Below are positions 10,284-19,620 of a stretch of 64,000 nucleotides of DNA, piece after piece. The stretch spans positions 124,001 through 188,000 of the forward strand of contig NZ_JACHTG010000004.1 of assembly GCF_014250675.1 (NCBI RefSeq), in the 5' to 3' direction. This DNA comes from Cetobacterium sp. 8H. GTDB lineage: Bacteria; Fusobacteriota; Fusobacteriia; Fusobacteriales; Fusobacteriaceae. Both the position numbers and the translations under genes were made by a program. The first letter of the stretch is position 1; each line of letters begins with the position of its first letter. The notes under the pieces were generated by a model. It was not told the DNA's origin. It searched no databases and was given only the letters and a program-made list of their open reading frames with translations.

Positions 10284-12173
10284 TTATTTATTTCCCCTCA
10301 TTTTTAAATACATTAAAAGTACTTGAATATCCGCTGGTGAAACTCCTGATATTCTTGAAGCTTGTCCTATATTGTAAGGTCTAACTTGCTTCAATTTATC
10401 CTTGGCTTCTTTTGGCATATTCTCTAAAGAGTCATAATCCATATCTTCAGGAAGTTTTTTATTTTCTAAACCTTTGTGCTTTTCTATCATTTTTAATGAC
10501 TTTTGAATATATCCAGAATACTTAACTTGAACCTCTACTTGATATTCAGTATCTTCATCATATTCTCCTAAGTCAAACTTTTCTATTAATTCAGATATAT
10601 ATTTTATATCTGAATAGAAAACTTCTGGTCTTCTCAACAGTTCAATAAGAGTTATTCCTGATTTTATCTCTGGCTCATTAGCTTTTAATAAAACTTCATT
10701 AACTCTTGGATTGCTACTACCTACGTGTTGTTTTTCTAATTTTTCAATTATAGCTAAAACGTCAGCTTCTTTTTTCTGAACTCTTGCATATTCTTCTTTA
10801 GGAACTAATCCTATTTCATAACCTAGCTTAGATAGTCTTAAATCTGCATTATCTTCTCTTAAAACTAGTCTATACTCACTTCTTGCAGTAAACATTCTAT
10901 ATGGTTCGTTTGTTCCTTTTGAAACTAAATCATCTATTAAAGTTCCTATATATGAATCTGCTCTATCTAAAATAATAGGCTCTTTTCCAAAGACTTTTCT
11001 AGTTGCATTTATACCTGCTATAAGTCCTTGAGCTCCTGCTTCTTCATAACCAGATGTTCCATTTATTTGTCCAGCTAAAAATAAGTTTTCTACTTTTTTT
11101 GTCTCTAAGCTGTATTTAATTTCTTCTGGAATTATATAATCATACTCAATTGCGTATGCATATCTCATTATTTTAGCATTTTCTAACCCTTCAATTCCCT
11201 TTAACATCTTGTACTGAACGTCTGTTGGTAAAGATGATGAAAATCCGCTTATATAAACTTCATTTGTATCATACCCTTCTTTTTCCAAGAATAAATGGTG
11301 TCTATCTTTATCTGGATATCTAAAAACTTTATCTTCAATAGATGGACAATATCTTGGTCCAGTTCCTTGAATTGTTCCATTGAATAATGGAGATCTGTCT
11401 TTATTTGAAATTATTGTATCATGAACTTCTTGGTTGGTAAATACCATATGACATGGAATCTGCTTCCTAGTTAGTACCTCTTCTGCTGTTGTTCTGCTTG
11501 AAAATTTAAGAACGCCTTCATCTCCTGGTTGAATCTCTACTTTTGAATAATCTATTGTTCTAGCATCTATTCTTGGCGGTGTTCCTGTTTTAAATCTTCC
11601 TAATTTTAAGCCTGCTCCTAATAATGATAACGGTAATTCTTCAGAAGATAGTTCTCCCATTCTTCCACCTTGGAATTGATTCTCTCCTATGTGAATAAGT
11701 CCTCTCATAAATGTTCCTGTAGCAATAACAACTGCTTTAGCTCTATACTCTACACCTTCTTTTATTTTCACACCTATAACTTTACCATCTTCAATTACAA
11801 GGTCTGTTACCATTCCTTGAATAACATCTAAATTTTCAGTATTTTCAAGAGTTTTTTTCATCTCTTTACTATAATTTACTTTATCCGCCTGTGCTCTTAA
11901 AGATCTAACAGCTGGACCTTTCTTTGTATTTAAAACTCTTATTTGGATAAATGTCTTATCTATATTTCTACCCATCTCTCCACCTAAAGCATCTACTTCT
12001 TTAACTAGATGAGATTTAGCTGGACCTCCAAGTGATGGATTACATGACATGTATCCAATATTATCTAATAATATTGTAAAAATTGCTGTCTTCGCACCCA
12101 TTCTTGCTGCTGCTAATGCTGCTTCACATCCTGCATGTCCTGCCCCGACAACTATAACATCAAAATTTTGCAT
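10284..12173 (-). CDS. mnmG: tRNA uridine-5-carboxymethylaminomethyl modification enzyme MnmG
   Basis: FAD-dependent partner of MnmE in making cmnm5U at the tRNA wobble base. The 629-residue length is standard. The dinucleotide-binding motif [12 protein letters not shown] is at the N-terminus. The family signature [25 protein letters not shown] follows at about residues 43-67 in two overlapping parts, and the conserved [11 protein letters not shown] containing the second redox Cys is near residue 275. The C-terminal helical domain ([11 protein letters not shown]) is intact. It lies between ktrA (15 bp) and rsmG. Confidence 0.97.
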   Translation of the reverse strand: MQNFDVIVVGAGHAGCEAALAAARMGAKTAIFTILLDNIGYMSCNPSLGGPAKSHLVKEVDALGGEMGRNIDKTFIQIRVLNTKKGPAVRSLRAQADKVNYSKEMKKTLENTENLDVIQGMVTDLVIEDGKVIGVKIKEGVEYRAKAVVIATGTFMRGLIHIGENQFQGGRMGELSSEELPLSLLGAGLKLGRFKTGTPPRIDARTIDYSKVEIQPGDEGVLKFSSRTTAEEVLTRKQIPCHMVFTNQEVHDTIISNKDRSPLFNGTIQGTGPRYCPSIEDKVFRYPDKDRHHLFLEKEGYDTNEVYISGFSSSLPTDVQYKMLKGIEGLENAKIMRYAYAIEYDYIIPEEIKYSLETKKVENLFLAGQINGTSGYEEAGAQGLIAGINATRKVFGKEPIILDRADSYIGTLIDDLVSKGTNEPYRMFTARSEYRLVLREDNADLRLSKLGYEIGLVPKEEYARVQKKEADVLAIIEKLEKQHVGSSNPRVNEVLLKANEPEIKSGITLIELLRRPEVFYSDIKYISELIEKFDLGEYDEDTEYQVEVQVKYSGYIQKSLKMIEKHKGLENKKLPEDMDYDSLENMPKEAKDKLKQVRPYNIGQASRISGVSPADIQVLLMYLKMRGNK

Positions 12174-12188
12174 TCTTTGCTCCTCTCA

Positions 12189-12845
12189 TTACTTTAAATT
12201 CTTTAATTCAGTTGCTGTTTTTGCATCAGTTATAACTAGCAAAATATCTCCTTGCTCTATAACTGTATCTGCTGACAAATTTGGAATAAAATTCCTATTT
12301 TCTTTTTTTATTCCCACTATATTCACATTATACTTCTTTCTTATATCTAACTCAATAAGAGTTTTATTCCAAAACATCTCTGGTGATTTAATCTCTGCAA
12401 GTAAAAAATCTTTTGAAAATCTAAAATGCTCAATCATATTTGGATCCATTGCGGCTAAAGCTGCTCTTTTTCCCATATATTCTTCTGGATAAACAACTTG
12501 ATTAGCACCTATTTTTTCTAAAACTTTTCCATGTCTTCTTGAAACTGCTTTAACAATAATCTTTTTAACACCTAAATCTTTTAAATTTAATGTTACCATG
12601 ATGCTTGGTTCAATTGCCCCTATACATACAAAAGCCACATCAAATCCTTCCAATCCTATTTTATTAAGCTCTTTATCATCCGTAGCATCTGCAGCGATAG
12701 CATTTTCAACTATACCGCTATTCACAACTTCCTGTATTATATCTTCAGATTCATCAATTGCAAGTACTTCCTCATTTGCTTTATACAGTGTTTCTGCAAC
12801 ACTTGAACCAAATCTTCCCATACCAATTACTACATATTGCTTCAT
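12189..12845 (-). CDS. KtrA/TrkA-type K+ uptake regulatory subunit
   Basis: Cytoplasmic gating ring of a Ktr/Trk potassium transporter. The 218 residues hold an RCK_N Rossmann domain starting VVIGMGRFGSSVAETL (GxGxxGxxxA nucleotide site), then an RCK_C/TrkA-C domain from about 140 (LAEIKSPEMFWNKTL ... GDILLVITD). Single-RCK length fits KtrA/KtrC rather than the double-length TrkA. Its membrane partner is encoded 19 bp upstream. Confidence 0.92.
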   Translation of the reverse strand: MKQYVVIGMGRFGSSVAETLYKANEEVLAIDESEDIIQEVVNSGIVENAIAADATDDKELNKIGLEGFDVAFVCIGAIEPSIMVTLNLKDLGVKKIIVKAVSRRHGKVLEKIGANQVVYPEEYMGKRAALAAMDPNMIEHFRFSKDFLLAEIKSPEMFWNKTLIELDIRKKYNVNIVGIKKENRNFIPNLSADTVIEQGDILLVITDAKTATELKNLK

Positions 12846-12864
12846 ATTAAAATCTCCTCCATAG

Positions 12865-14214
12865 TTATCCTACTAAAATATTTTCTTTTGGATATCTTAA
12901 ACTTTGCTTTATTTTTTTCTTACCTAAAGCAAGTGCAAAAGTCATAGGTCCTAATCTTCCTATAAACATTGTTATTATTATAAGAATTTGAGATAAAGGA
13001 CTTAAATTAGCCGTTACCCCTAAAGATAGTCCTACAGTACCAAATGCTGAAATTACTTCAAAAGCTACTTTTTCAAACCCAATTCCATCTTCAATAGTCA
13101 TTACTAGCATTGTTATTATAGACACATAAATTATTGATATAACTAATATTGCTAGAGCTCTATTCAATATATCCCAACTAATACGTCTATTAAAAACATT
13201 TATATGTTCTCTTCCTTGAACAACACCAATAACATAAAGAACTATTACTCCTATTGTTGTTGTTTTTATTCCTCCACCTGTAGATCCTGGTGAGGCTCCA
13301 ATAAACATCAAAATGCAAAACATAAATACTGTTGCAGGTTTTAATGTTGCCATAGGAACTGTATTAAATCCTGCTGTTCTTGTTGTCACACTTTGGAAAA
13401 AAGAAGATAATATTTTATCAAAAAAACTTAAATTTCCAATTGTTGTCGGATTTTTATATTCAAGTAGAAAAAATAAAACCATTCCCATAAAAGTAAGGAA
13501 CATAGAAACTAATATTGCAACTTTAGAAGTTAGAGTAAATCTTTTAACATCTCTTCTTACAGCCATTAAAACTGAGTTAATAACTGAGAATCCAATCCCA
13601 CCTAAAATTATTAGGTAAGCAATTGTCATATTCATTAAGATACTTCCATGATAATTTTCTAAATTATTAGAAAATAATGAGAATCCAGCATTACAAAAAG
13701 CTGAAATAGAATGAAAAATTCCATAATATAAAGCCTTTGAAAATCTAAACTCTTTTAAAAATTCTAGTGTTAAAAAAAACGCTCCTACAATCTCAATCAA
13801 TAAAACTATTATTACTATTTTTTTTATAAAATCTACTATTTCTCCACTACTTTCTGCATTTCTCTCTTCTTTTATAAGCTCTCTCTCTTTATAGCTCATC
13901 TTTTTCCCTATTAATAAAAAGAAAAGAGATGAGAATGTCATAACACCTAATCCACCTAATTGAATAAATAGAAGTAGTATTAACTGCCCTTGAAAGGATA
14001 AAACTTTACTAATATCAATGACAGACAATCCTGTTACACAAATCGCTGATGTTATTGTAAAAATTGCAGTTAAAAAACTTATGCTTTGTCCTTCTTGTAA
14101 AGAGAAAGGCATATATAATAATATTGAACCAAAAACTATTGCTGCAAAAAAAACTAATATTAATTTACGAGATAATGAAAGTTTTTTTATAGGCATTAAA
14201 AGTTTACTTATCAT
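12865..14214 (-). CDS. KtrB/TrkH-type K+ transporter membrane subunit
   Basis: Potassium-translocating subunit of 449 residues with four membrane-pore-membrane repeats. The four selectivity-filter loops are readable: CVTGLSV, FCNAGFSLF, TTRTAGFNTV and FGTVGLSLG, each with the conserved Gly. The flexible gate segment after the third repeat (GGSTGGGIKTTT) is also present. Length fits KtrB. The start at 14214 is preceded by TAGGAGG. This is the first gene of the long minus-strand run and has a consensus promoter upstream; ktrA follows. Confidence 0.93.
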   Translation of the reverse strand: MISKLLMPIKKLSLSRKLILVFFAAIVFGSILLYMPFSLQEGQSISFLTAIFTITSAICVTGLSVIDISKVLSFQGQLILLLFIQLGGLGVMTFSSLFFLLIGKKMSYKERELIKEERNAESSGEIVDFIKKIVIIVLLIEIVGAFFLTLEFLKEFRFSKALYYGIFHSISAFCNAGFSLFSNNLENYHGSILMNMTIAYLIILGGIGFSVINSVLMAVRRDVKRFTLTSKVAILVSMFLTFMGMVLFFLLEYKNPTTIGNLSFFDKILSSFFQSVTTRTAGFNTVPMATLKPATVFMFCILMFIGASPGSTGGGIKTTTIGVIVLYVIGVVQGREHINVFNRRISWDILNRALAILVISIIYVSIITMLVMTIEDGIGFEKVAFEVISAFGTVGLSLGVTANLSPLSQILIIITMFIGRLGPMTFALALGKKKIKQSLRYPKENILVG

Positions 14215-14244
14215 TCATTCCTCCTATGAAAAAATGCTTTTGAA

Positions 14245-14273
14245 ATTATACATTATTTTTATCATTTTTTCAA
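14245..14273 (-). promoter_or_regulatory. Sigma-70-type promoter for the ktrB operon
   Basis: On the minus strand, TTGAAA (14273-14268), a 17-bp spacer, and TATAAT (14250-14245), 30 bp before the ktrB start. This is the only strong promoter I see for the eight-gene run. Confidence 0.7.
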
Positions 14274-14289
14274 GTTTACTATAATTAAT

Positions 14290-14317
14290 AAGGATAGAAT
14301 TTAACAATCCTATCCTT
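14290..14317 (-). terminator. Terminator after the ankyrin lipoprotein gene
   Basis: Inverted repeat AAGGATAG (14290-14297) with CTATCCTT (14310-14317), followed on the minus strand by a modest U-rich tail. It separates the ankyrin/typA/truB unit from the ktrB promoter. Confidence 0.55.
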
Positions 14318-14337
14318 ATCATCAATAATATTAATTT

Positions 14338-15138
14338 CTACTTATAGGAAATATAATTAGGATTTACCCCTTTATCTACAAGTGTTCTCAAGATATCGCT
14401 GTATCCTAATTTTTTTGCTTTTAAATAAACTTCACCCAAAATATTTTCTCCATATATATTTGTTTCTTTTGGATTATACTCACCTTCTAAAAGAATTTTC
14501 ATAACTTCTCTTGAATTAGCATAATATATTGGATAATTTAATTTTTTATCTTTTAAAAGATATTGTTTTCGATCTCTACTTAACATCTCTTTTATAATTT
14601 TTTCATTCTCTATATTTACTGCCCAAAATATTGGATACCATTCACTCATATCTAATATATTCAGACTAGCTCCATTTTTTATCAATGATATTGCTAAATC
14701 TGCTGGTCTTGTTTTTATATAGAAATTTAAAAGAAGTTCTCCATCTCCGCCAACTTGATTTAAATTAGCTTTTTCATTTATAAATAAATTTAAAGCCTCT
14801 ATACTATTTACATAGAATATTGGTGGCCTAGATGGAAGGGTGATATTTGTTCCTATAACTTTTTTAGATGGTAAATCTTTGTTTATATCTGCACCATTGG
14901 CTAATAAACTAGATATTACTTGAAGAGAATCCTCTTTTAAGGCTAAACTTAAAAGAGTATCTCCATTTTTTAATTGTTGATCTATGTTAAAACCATTTTT
15001 TATTGCCCTATTTAAAATATATACATTATCCACTACAACAGCTGCTATAATTTCATCCTCTGTGTATACTCTCTTATCTCCGTTACTACATCCTAGTAAA
15101 GTTAACAACACAATAATACTAATTAACAATCTCTTCAT
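14338..15138 (-). CDS. Ankyrin-repeat lipoprotein
   Basis: A 266-residue protein with a lipoprotein signal peptide: hydrophobic residues 3-15 and a lipobox LLGC, so lipidation at Cys17 and membrane anchoring are likely. The mature part holds several ankyrin-type repeats. The clearest is NGDTLLSLALKEDSLQVISSLLANGADIN (about residues 58-86, read as overlapping pieces NGDTLLSLAL and LLANGADIN); others end in LIKNGASLN and LVDKGVNPN. Ankyrin repeats are protein-binding scaffolds; no partner is indicated. It starts 16 bp after typA, so it is likely co-transcribed with it. No specific function can be assigned. Confidence 0.8.
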   Translation of the reverse strand: MKRLLISIIVLLTLLGCSNGDKRVYTEDEIIAAVVVDNVYILNRAIKNGFNIDQQLKNGDTLLSLALKEDSLQVISSLLANGADINKDLPSKKVIGTNITLPSRPPIFYVNSIEALNLFINEKANLNQVGGDGELLLNFYIKTRPADLAISLIKNGASLNILDMSEWYPIFWAVNIENEKIIKEMLSRDRKQYLLKDKKLNYPIYYANSREVMKILLEGEYNPKETNIYGENILGEVYLKAKKLGYSDILRTLVDKGVNPNYISYK

Positions 15139-15154
15139 AGACTACCTCATATTT

Positions 15155-16960
15155 TTATTTTGAGTTCTTTCTTCTATCACTATCTTTTAAGAATTTTTTT
15201 CTTAATCTGATGTTTATAGGAGTAATTTCTACTAACTCATCATCAGCTATATAATCTAAAGCTTGCTCTAATGTGAATCTCTTTGGAGTTGCAAGTTTTA
15301 TAGCATCATCACTTCCTGAAGCTCTCATGTTTGTTAATTTTTTAGCTTTACATACGTTTACAACTAAATCGTTGTCTCTGTTATGCTCTCCAACAAGCAT
15401 CCCTTCATAAACTGCTACTCCTGGATCCATAAATAAAATTCCTCTATCTTGTAATCCACCAAGTGCGTATCCTACAGTTGATCCTTGCTCTAAAGAGATT
15501 AAAACTCCTTTTGGTCTTGTAGGAATTGGTCCTTTATATAACTCGAAATCATAGAATGAGTGGTTTAAAATACCTGTTCCTTTTGTATCAGTTAAGAATT
15601 CATTTCTAAATCCGATAAGTCCTCTTGCAGGAACTTTAAACTCAAGTCTAGTATATCCATCAGTACCTGGAGTCATTGATATCATTTCTCCTTTTCTGAT
15701 TCCCATCTTCTCGATAACTACTCCTACGAATGCCTCATCAACGTCAACCATAGCTAATTCGATTGGCTCGTATTTTTCTCCATCTATTTCTTTTAATAGA
15801 ACTCTTGGTTTTGAAACTTGAATCTCATAACCTTCTCTTCTCATATTTTCTAATAATATTGAAAGTTGAAGTTCTCCTCTTCCTTTAACTACGAATGCGT
15901 CTGCGTTTTCTGTAGCTTCTACTCTCATACTTACGTTTGTTTGAAGCTCTTTTTGTAATCTATCCCAAATGTTTCTAGATGTTACAAACTTTCCTTCTTT
16001 TCCTGCGAAAGGTGAGTCATTTACCATAAATGTCATAGCAAGTGTTGGCTCATCTATATCGATAACTGGAAGTGCAATTGGAGTTATGTTATCAGCGATT
16101 GTTTCTCCGATATCTATGTTATCTAATCCTGCTACAGATAATATGTCTCCTGCAAAAGCTTCCTGTATTTCTACTCTTTTTAATCCTTCATAACCATAAA
16201 GAACAGAAACTTTTCCTCTTACTTGTTTTCCATCTCTTTTTATTAAGATTACTTCTTGGTTTCTTTTTAAAGTTCCATTATATAATCTTCCAACAGCTAG
16301 TTTTCCAACATAGTTGTCATACTCAATGTTTGTTATTAAGAATTGAGTTGGTTGATCGTCGTCTCCTTCAGGATCTTCAACATGCTCTAAAATTGTTTCG
16401 AATAAAGGTAACATATTTTCACTCTTATCTTCTAACTCTTTCTTAGCAAATCCTGCTTTTCCAGAAGCATATACTACTGGGAACTCAAGTTGTAAATCGT
16501 TTGCATTTAACTCGATGAATAGATCATATACCATGTATAGAACTTCTTCTGGTCTTGCATTTGGTCTATCAACTTTATTTACAACAACTATTGGTCTATG
16601 TCCTTGCTCTAAAGCTTTCTTTAATACATATTTAGTTTGAGGCATTGGTCCCTCAAATGCATCTACTAATAAAACAACACAGTCAACCATTTTCATGATT
16701 CTTTGAACTTCTCCTCCGAAGTCCGCGTGTCCAGGAGTATCTACAATGTTTATTTTGTAATCCTTATATCTTACAGATGCGTTCTTAGAGAATATTGTGA
16801 TTCCTCTCTCTTTTTCGATATCATTAGAGTCCATAACTCTTTCAGAAACTTTCTCAAGTTCGTGAGCTCCAAAAACTCCTGATTGTCTTAACAGACAGTC
16901 AACCAATGTTGTTTTTCCATGGTCAACGTGGGCAATAATTGCAATGTTTTTAATTTTCAT
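15155..16960 (-). CDS. typA: Translational GTPase TypA/BipA
   Basis: Ribosome-binding GTPase related to EF-G that assists 50S assembly and stress adaptation. At 601 residues it has family length. G1 is AHVDHGKTTL (residues 10-19); the switch I region has ERGITIF; G3 is DTPGHADFGGE; G4 is NKVDRP. The TypA-specific domain V and C-terminal domain are present (LISLEQGSTVGYALGGLQDRG). It lies 23 bp downstream of truB on the same strand. Confidence 0.96.
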   Translation of the reverse strand: MKIKNIAIIAHVDHGKTTLVDCLLRQSGVFGAHELEKVSERVMDSNDIEKERGITIFSKNASVRYKDYKINIVDTPGHADFGGEVQRIMKMVDCVVLLVDAFEGPMPQTKYVLKKALEQGHRPIVVVNKVDRPNARPEEVLYMVYDLFIELNANDLQLEFPVVYASGKAGFAKKELEDKSENMLPLFETILEHVEDPEGDDDQPTQFLITNIEYDNYVGKLAVGRLYNGTLKRNQEVILIKRDGKQVRGKVSVLYGYEGLKRVEIQEAFAGDILSVAGLDNIDIGETIADNITPIALPVIDIDEPTLAMTFMVNDSPFAGKEGKFVTSRNIWDRLQKELQTNVSMRVEATENADAFVVKGRGELQLSILLENMRREGYEIQVSKPRVLLKEIDGEKYEPIELAMVDVDEAFVGVVIEKMGIRKGEMISMTPGTDGYTRLEFKVPARGLIGFRNEFLTDTKGTGILNHSFYDFELYKGPIPTRPKGVLISLEQGSTVGYALGGLQDRGILFMDPGVAVYEGMLVGEHNRDNDLVVNVCKAKKLTNMRASGSDDAIKLATPKRFTLEQALDYIADDELVEITPINIRLRKKFLKDSDRRKNSK

Positions 16961-16983
16961 ATTTTTTCCTCTCTATTAAATAA

Positions 16984-17856
16984 TTAATAATACTTATATC
17001 CTTTTAATAATCCTTTTGTAACCTCGCCTAAGCCTATAAACTTTCCTTTAGAATAAACTCTATACCTTCCGTCATCTAATCTCTTTTTACATCTTTGACC
17101 GTTTACAAACAATTTTAAATCCTGCTCATCTTCAATCTCTGTTTTTGTAAATTGAAAATAATTTTCAACAGATATTAAAAAACTCATATCTCCATTTTGA
17201 GTTAAATCTTCAATTTGCTCTAATGTGAATGATCTATCTAAACTTTCTTCTCCTACTCTAGTTCTTCTAAGTCCTGTCATAGTTGCAAAAGTTCCTAGCT
17301 TTTCACCTAAATCAAAAATTAAACTTCTTATGTATGTCCCTTTAGAAACTTGGCAATCTATTTTTGCTGTTTTACCATCAAATTCTAAAGTTTTTAAAGC
17401 CGATATTCTGACATCTCTAGCTTTTCTCTCTATCTCTACTCCCTCTCTAGCAAGTTCATAAAGTTTTTTTCCATCAACTTTTATAGCAGAATACATTGGT
17501 GGAACCTGTTTTATATCACCCTTAAATGTTTCCAAAGCTTTTTCAAACTCTTCTTGAGATACTTTAAACTCTTCTATCTTTTCTAAAACCTTACCTTCAA
17601 TATCGTAGGTATCAGTTCTAAAACCTAACTCCAAGTCTGCAACATACTCTTTTTCAAAGCCCTCTATATCCTGTGCTAATTTAGTTGCTTTTCCTACACA
17701 TATTACTAATATTCCTGTAGCTAGCGGATCTAAAGTTCCCGTATGTCCTATTCTTCTCTCTTTTAAAGTTCTTCTTAAAACCCTTATTACATCAAAGGAA
17801 GTGATGCCTTTTGGTTTATCTATAACAATTATTCCTTCCAATTCCAATTCCTCCAT
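16984..17856 (-). CDS. truB: tRNA pseudouridine-55 synthase TruB
   Basis: Makes pseudouridine 55 in the T loop of elongator tRNAs. The 290-residue protein opens with GIIVIDKPKGITSFDV and carries the catalytic-Asp motif HTGTLDPLATGIL near residue 38, followed by the conserved VPPMYSAIKVDGKKLYELAR. The C-terminal PUA-like domain ends at residue 290. It appears to be the first gene of a truB-typA-ankyrin unit, with its own promoter upstream. Confidence 0.96.
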   Translation of the reverse strand: MEELELEGIIVIDKPKGITSFDVIRVLRRTLKERRIGHTGTLDPLATGILVICVGKATKLAQDIEGFEKEYVADLELGFRTDTYDIEGKVLEKIEEFKVSQEEFEKALETFKGDIKQVPPMYSAIKVDGKKLYELAREGVEIERKARDVRISALKTLEFDGKTAKIDCQVSKGTYIRSLIFDLGEKLGTFATMTGLRRTRVGEESLDRSFTLEQIEDLTQNGDMSFLISVENYFQFTKTEIEDEQDLKLFVNGQRCKKRLDDGRYRVYSKGKFIGLGEVTKGLLKGYKYY

Positions 17857-17870
17857 TTAGTTCAAATGAC

Positions 17871-17899
17871 ATTATATCATACACTATACTTTTTTTAAA
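17871..17899 (-). promoter_or_regulatory. Extended -10 promoter for truB
   Basis: On the minus strand, TATAAT at 17876-17871 preceded by TGA (extended -10, TGnTATAAT), with TTTAAA 17 bp further upstream (17899-17894). The only gap between truB and its upstream neighbour is 52 bp, so the promoter nearly abuts the preceding stop codon. Confidence 0.55.
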
Positions 17900-17908
17900 C
17901 ATTTATTT

Positions 17909-19489
17909 TTATTTAGCCGTAATCTTATAGTTATTGCTTGGACTCCAAAGTAAATATTCTTTTACTCCCAAATCATTCATAGCTTTTATCTGTTCTCTTA
18001 TCTCTTTTTCATTATAATTTATATGCCCTTTTACCCAAGTAGCTGTGAATGCTTGAATCCAAGGTCTTATCACCGATGGATTAGATATATTCTCATTTCT
18101 ATTAATCGAATCTTTTACAGAATGATATATTATTTTATAAGGTTGTGCATCAGGAACAGGTACTCCATATGCTCCATTTCCATAATGACTCGGATACATC
18201 ATCGGACAAATATAGTCTACAACTTGGCTTACAGTTTCCCAGTGCTGACCTAGTCCCATATCATCATTAAACGTTCCTACTTGCCCATAGACATCAGCAC
18301 TGATATAAACATTTAACGGAGTTAATCTCTCTTTTGCATATTTTAAATACTTTTGAATTGTTTCAGGTTTAGATTCATTTTTTGTATTTCTATAATTTAA
18401 TTTTGAATCCAGTTTTCCTCCATTGGATGCCGGAAATCTTACATAATCAAATTGGATTTCATTGAATCCTACTTTTGCAGCTTCTTCTGCTACTGTTAAA
18501 TTATAATCCCAAAGATTTCGATCGTGTGCTGATACCCAAATTATTCCATCGCTATTTGTAAAAGGTTTTCCAGTATCTCTTGATATTATAACCTTATCTG
18601 GATTTGCTTTTGCATAAGTAGGATCTTTAAAAGAAACTATTCTAGCTATTGTATATATATTATTATCCTTCATTTTTTTCATAAAAGAGTTAATATCTTT
18701 TATTGGGTAATTCTTCTTTAAAGGTATTCCAAATTTTTTAGGAGCTTCCATTTGAAAAGAAAGAACTCCATTGTCATCTTTTATATCTATAACAAAAGCA
18801 TTTATCTCTGTTTCTTTAGCTAGTTTTATAAGTCTTTCTAACTTCTTTTCGCTTCCTATTGTATAGATATTTAAATATACTCCTTTAACTTCTACTCTTG
18901 GGTTATTTTGAAAATTATTTACAGGATAATTTGTATCAAAATCTATGTTTTTCCAATTTTGTGCTAATGTTTCATTTAGCTTATCCGCTAAATCTACTTT
19001 ACTTATCCAACCCACTTTATTTTTCAAATCTTTTCTATAACTTATTTTTAAAACTGATTTCACTTTTCCATCTTTTTCTAAATCTAAACTTTCTAAAACC
19101 TCTATTTTCGTTCCTTTTTTTAAAGTATCAATCTTATCTTTTTGAGTACTATCTTTATATACAAAAAGCGTTTGATTTTTTATGAATTTATATTGTTTTG
19201 TATCCTTAACTTCTTCTGTTATTTGAATTGATTCTATAGGTTTTGCTGGTTCTGGTGCTTGTATCTCTTCTGTTACTTCTAAACTAACATCTTGAGGTTT
19301 TTTTTTTACTTCATCAACACTTAATTTATTTTGAGATAATAAATCTACTTTTATTTCATCCACAACCATTTCTGGTTTTGGTTCCTCTCTATTAAAAACT
19401 AATTTTTTTACCCCACAAGAAATTGTAAAAATAAAAATTGTTAATAAAATAATAAATCTAAAAAATTTTCTTTTGTCTTTAATTCTCAC
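17909..19489 (-). CDS. Putative glycoside hydrolase (DUF4015), SH3-like domain, lipoprotein-like N-terminus
   Basis: The start chosen is GTG 19489, because a TTGGAGG ribosome site lies 5 bp before it; the in-frame TTG at 19501 is part of that site. The protein (about 526 residues) begins with a hydrophobic segment ending FTISCG, a possible lipobox. A low-complexity P/E/K linker follows, then a bacterial SH3-like region (about 100-170), then a TIM-barrel-like domain of the DUF4015 'putative glycoside hydrolase' family (FVIDIKDDNGVLSF, IQFDYVRFPA, ISADVYGQ, YICPMMYPSHY). Substrate unknown; an envelope or cell-wall role is inferred from the SH3 domain and the signal. Confidence 0.8.
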   Translation of the reverse strand: MRIKDKRKFFRFIILLTIFIFTISCGVKKLVFNREEPKPEMVVDEIKVDLLSQNKLSVDEVKKKPQDVSLEVTEEIQAPEPAKPIESIQITEEVKDTKQYKFIKNQTLFVYKDSTQKDKIDTLKKGTKIEVLESLDLEKDGKVKSVLKISYRKDLKNKVGWISKVDLADKLNETLAQNWKNIDFDTNYPVNNFQNNPRVEVKGVYLNIYTIGSEKKLERLIKLAKETEINAFVIDIKDDNGVLSFQMEAPKKFGIPLKKNYPIKDINSFMKKMKDNNIYTIARIVSFKDPTYAKANPDKVIISRDTGKPFTNSDGIIWVSAHDRNLWDYNLTVAEEAAKVGFNEIQFDYVRFPASNGGKLDSKLNYRNTKNESKPETIQKYLKYAKERLTPLNVYISADVYGQVGTFNDDMGLGQHWETVSQVVDYICPMMYPSHYGNGAYGVPVPDAQPYKIIYHSVKDSINRNENISNPSVIRPWIQAFTATWVKGHINYNEKEIREQIKAMNDLGVKEYLLWSPSNNYKITAK

Positions 19490-19620
19490 TATAGCCTCCA
19501 ATTATTATTTATTCAATATATTTTATCAATTTTATCAAAAAAAATCTACTAAATAATCCTTGTTAATAATATATATATAATGTTACTATTGACTTAACAA
19601 TTTAACTAGAGGAGGAACCA

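Noticed and set aside
9579-12173. mnmG-rsmG region as a replication origin
   Set aside because: gidA/gidB flank oriC in many bacteria, but here there is no dnaA, rpmH or cluster of DnaA boxes, and the gap between the two genes is zero.
12049-12492. Open frame of 147 codons on the plus strand
   Set aside because: It lies antisense across mnmG and ktrA, which are strongly supported, and has no ribosome site or recognisable protein.
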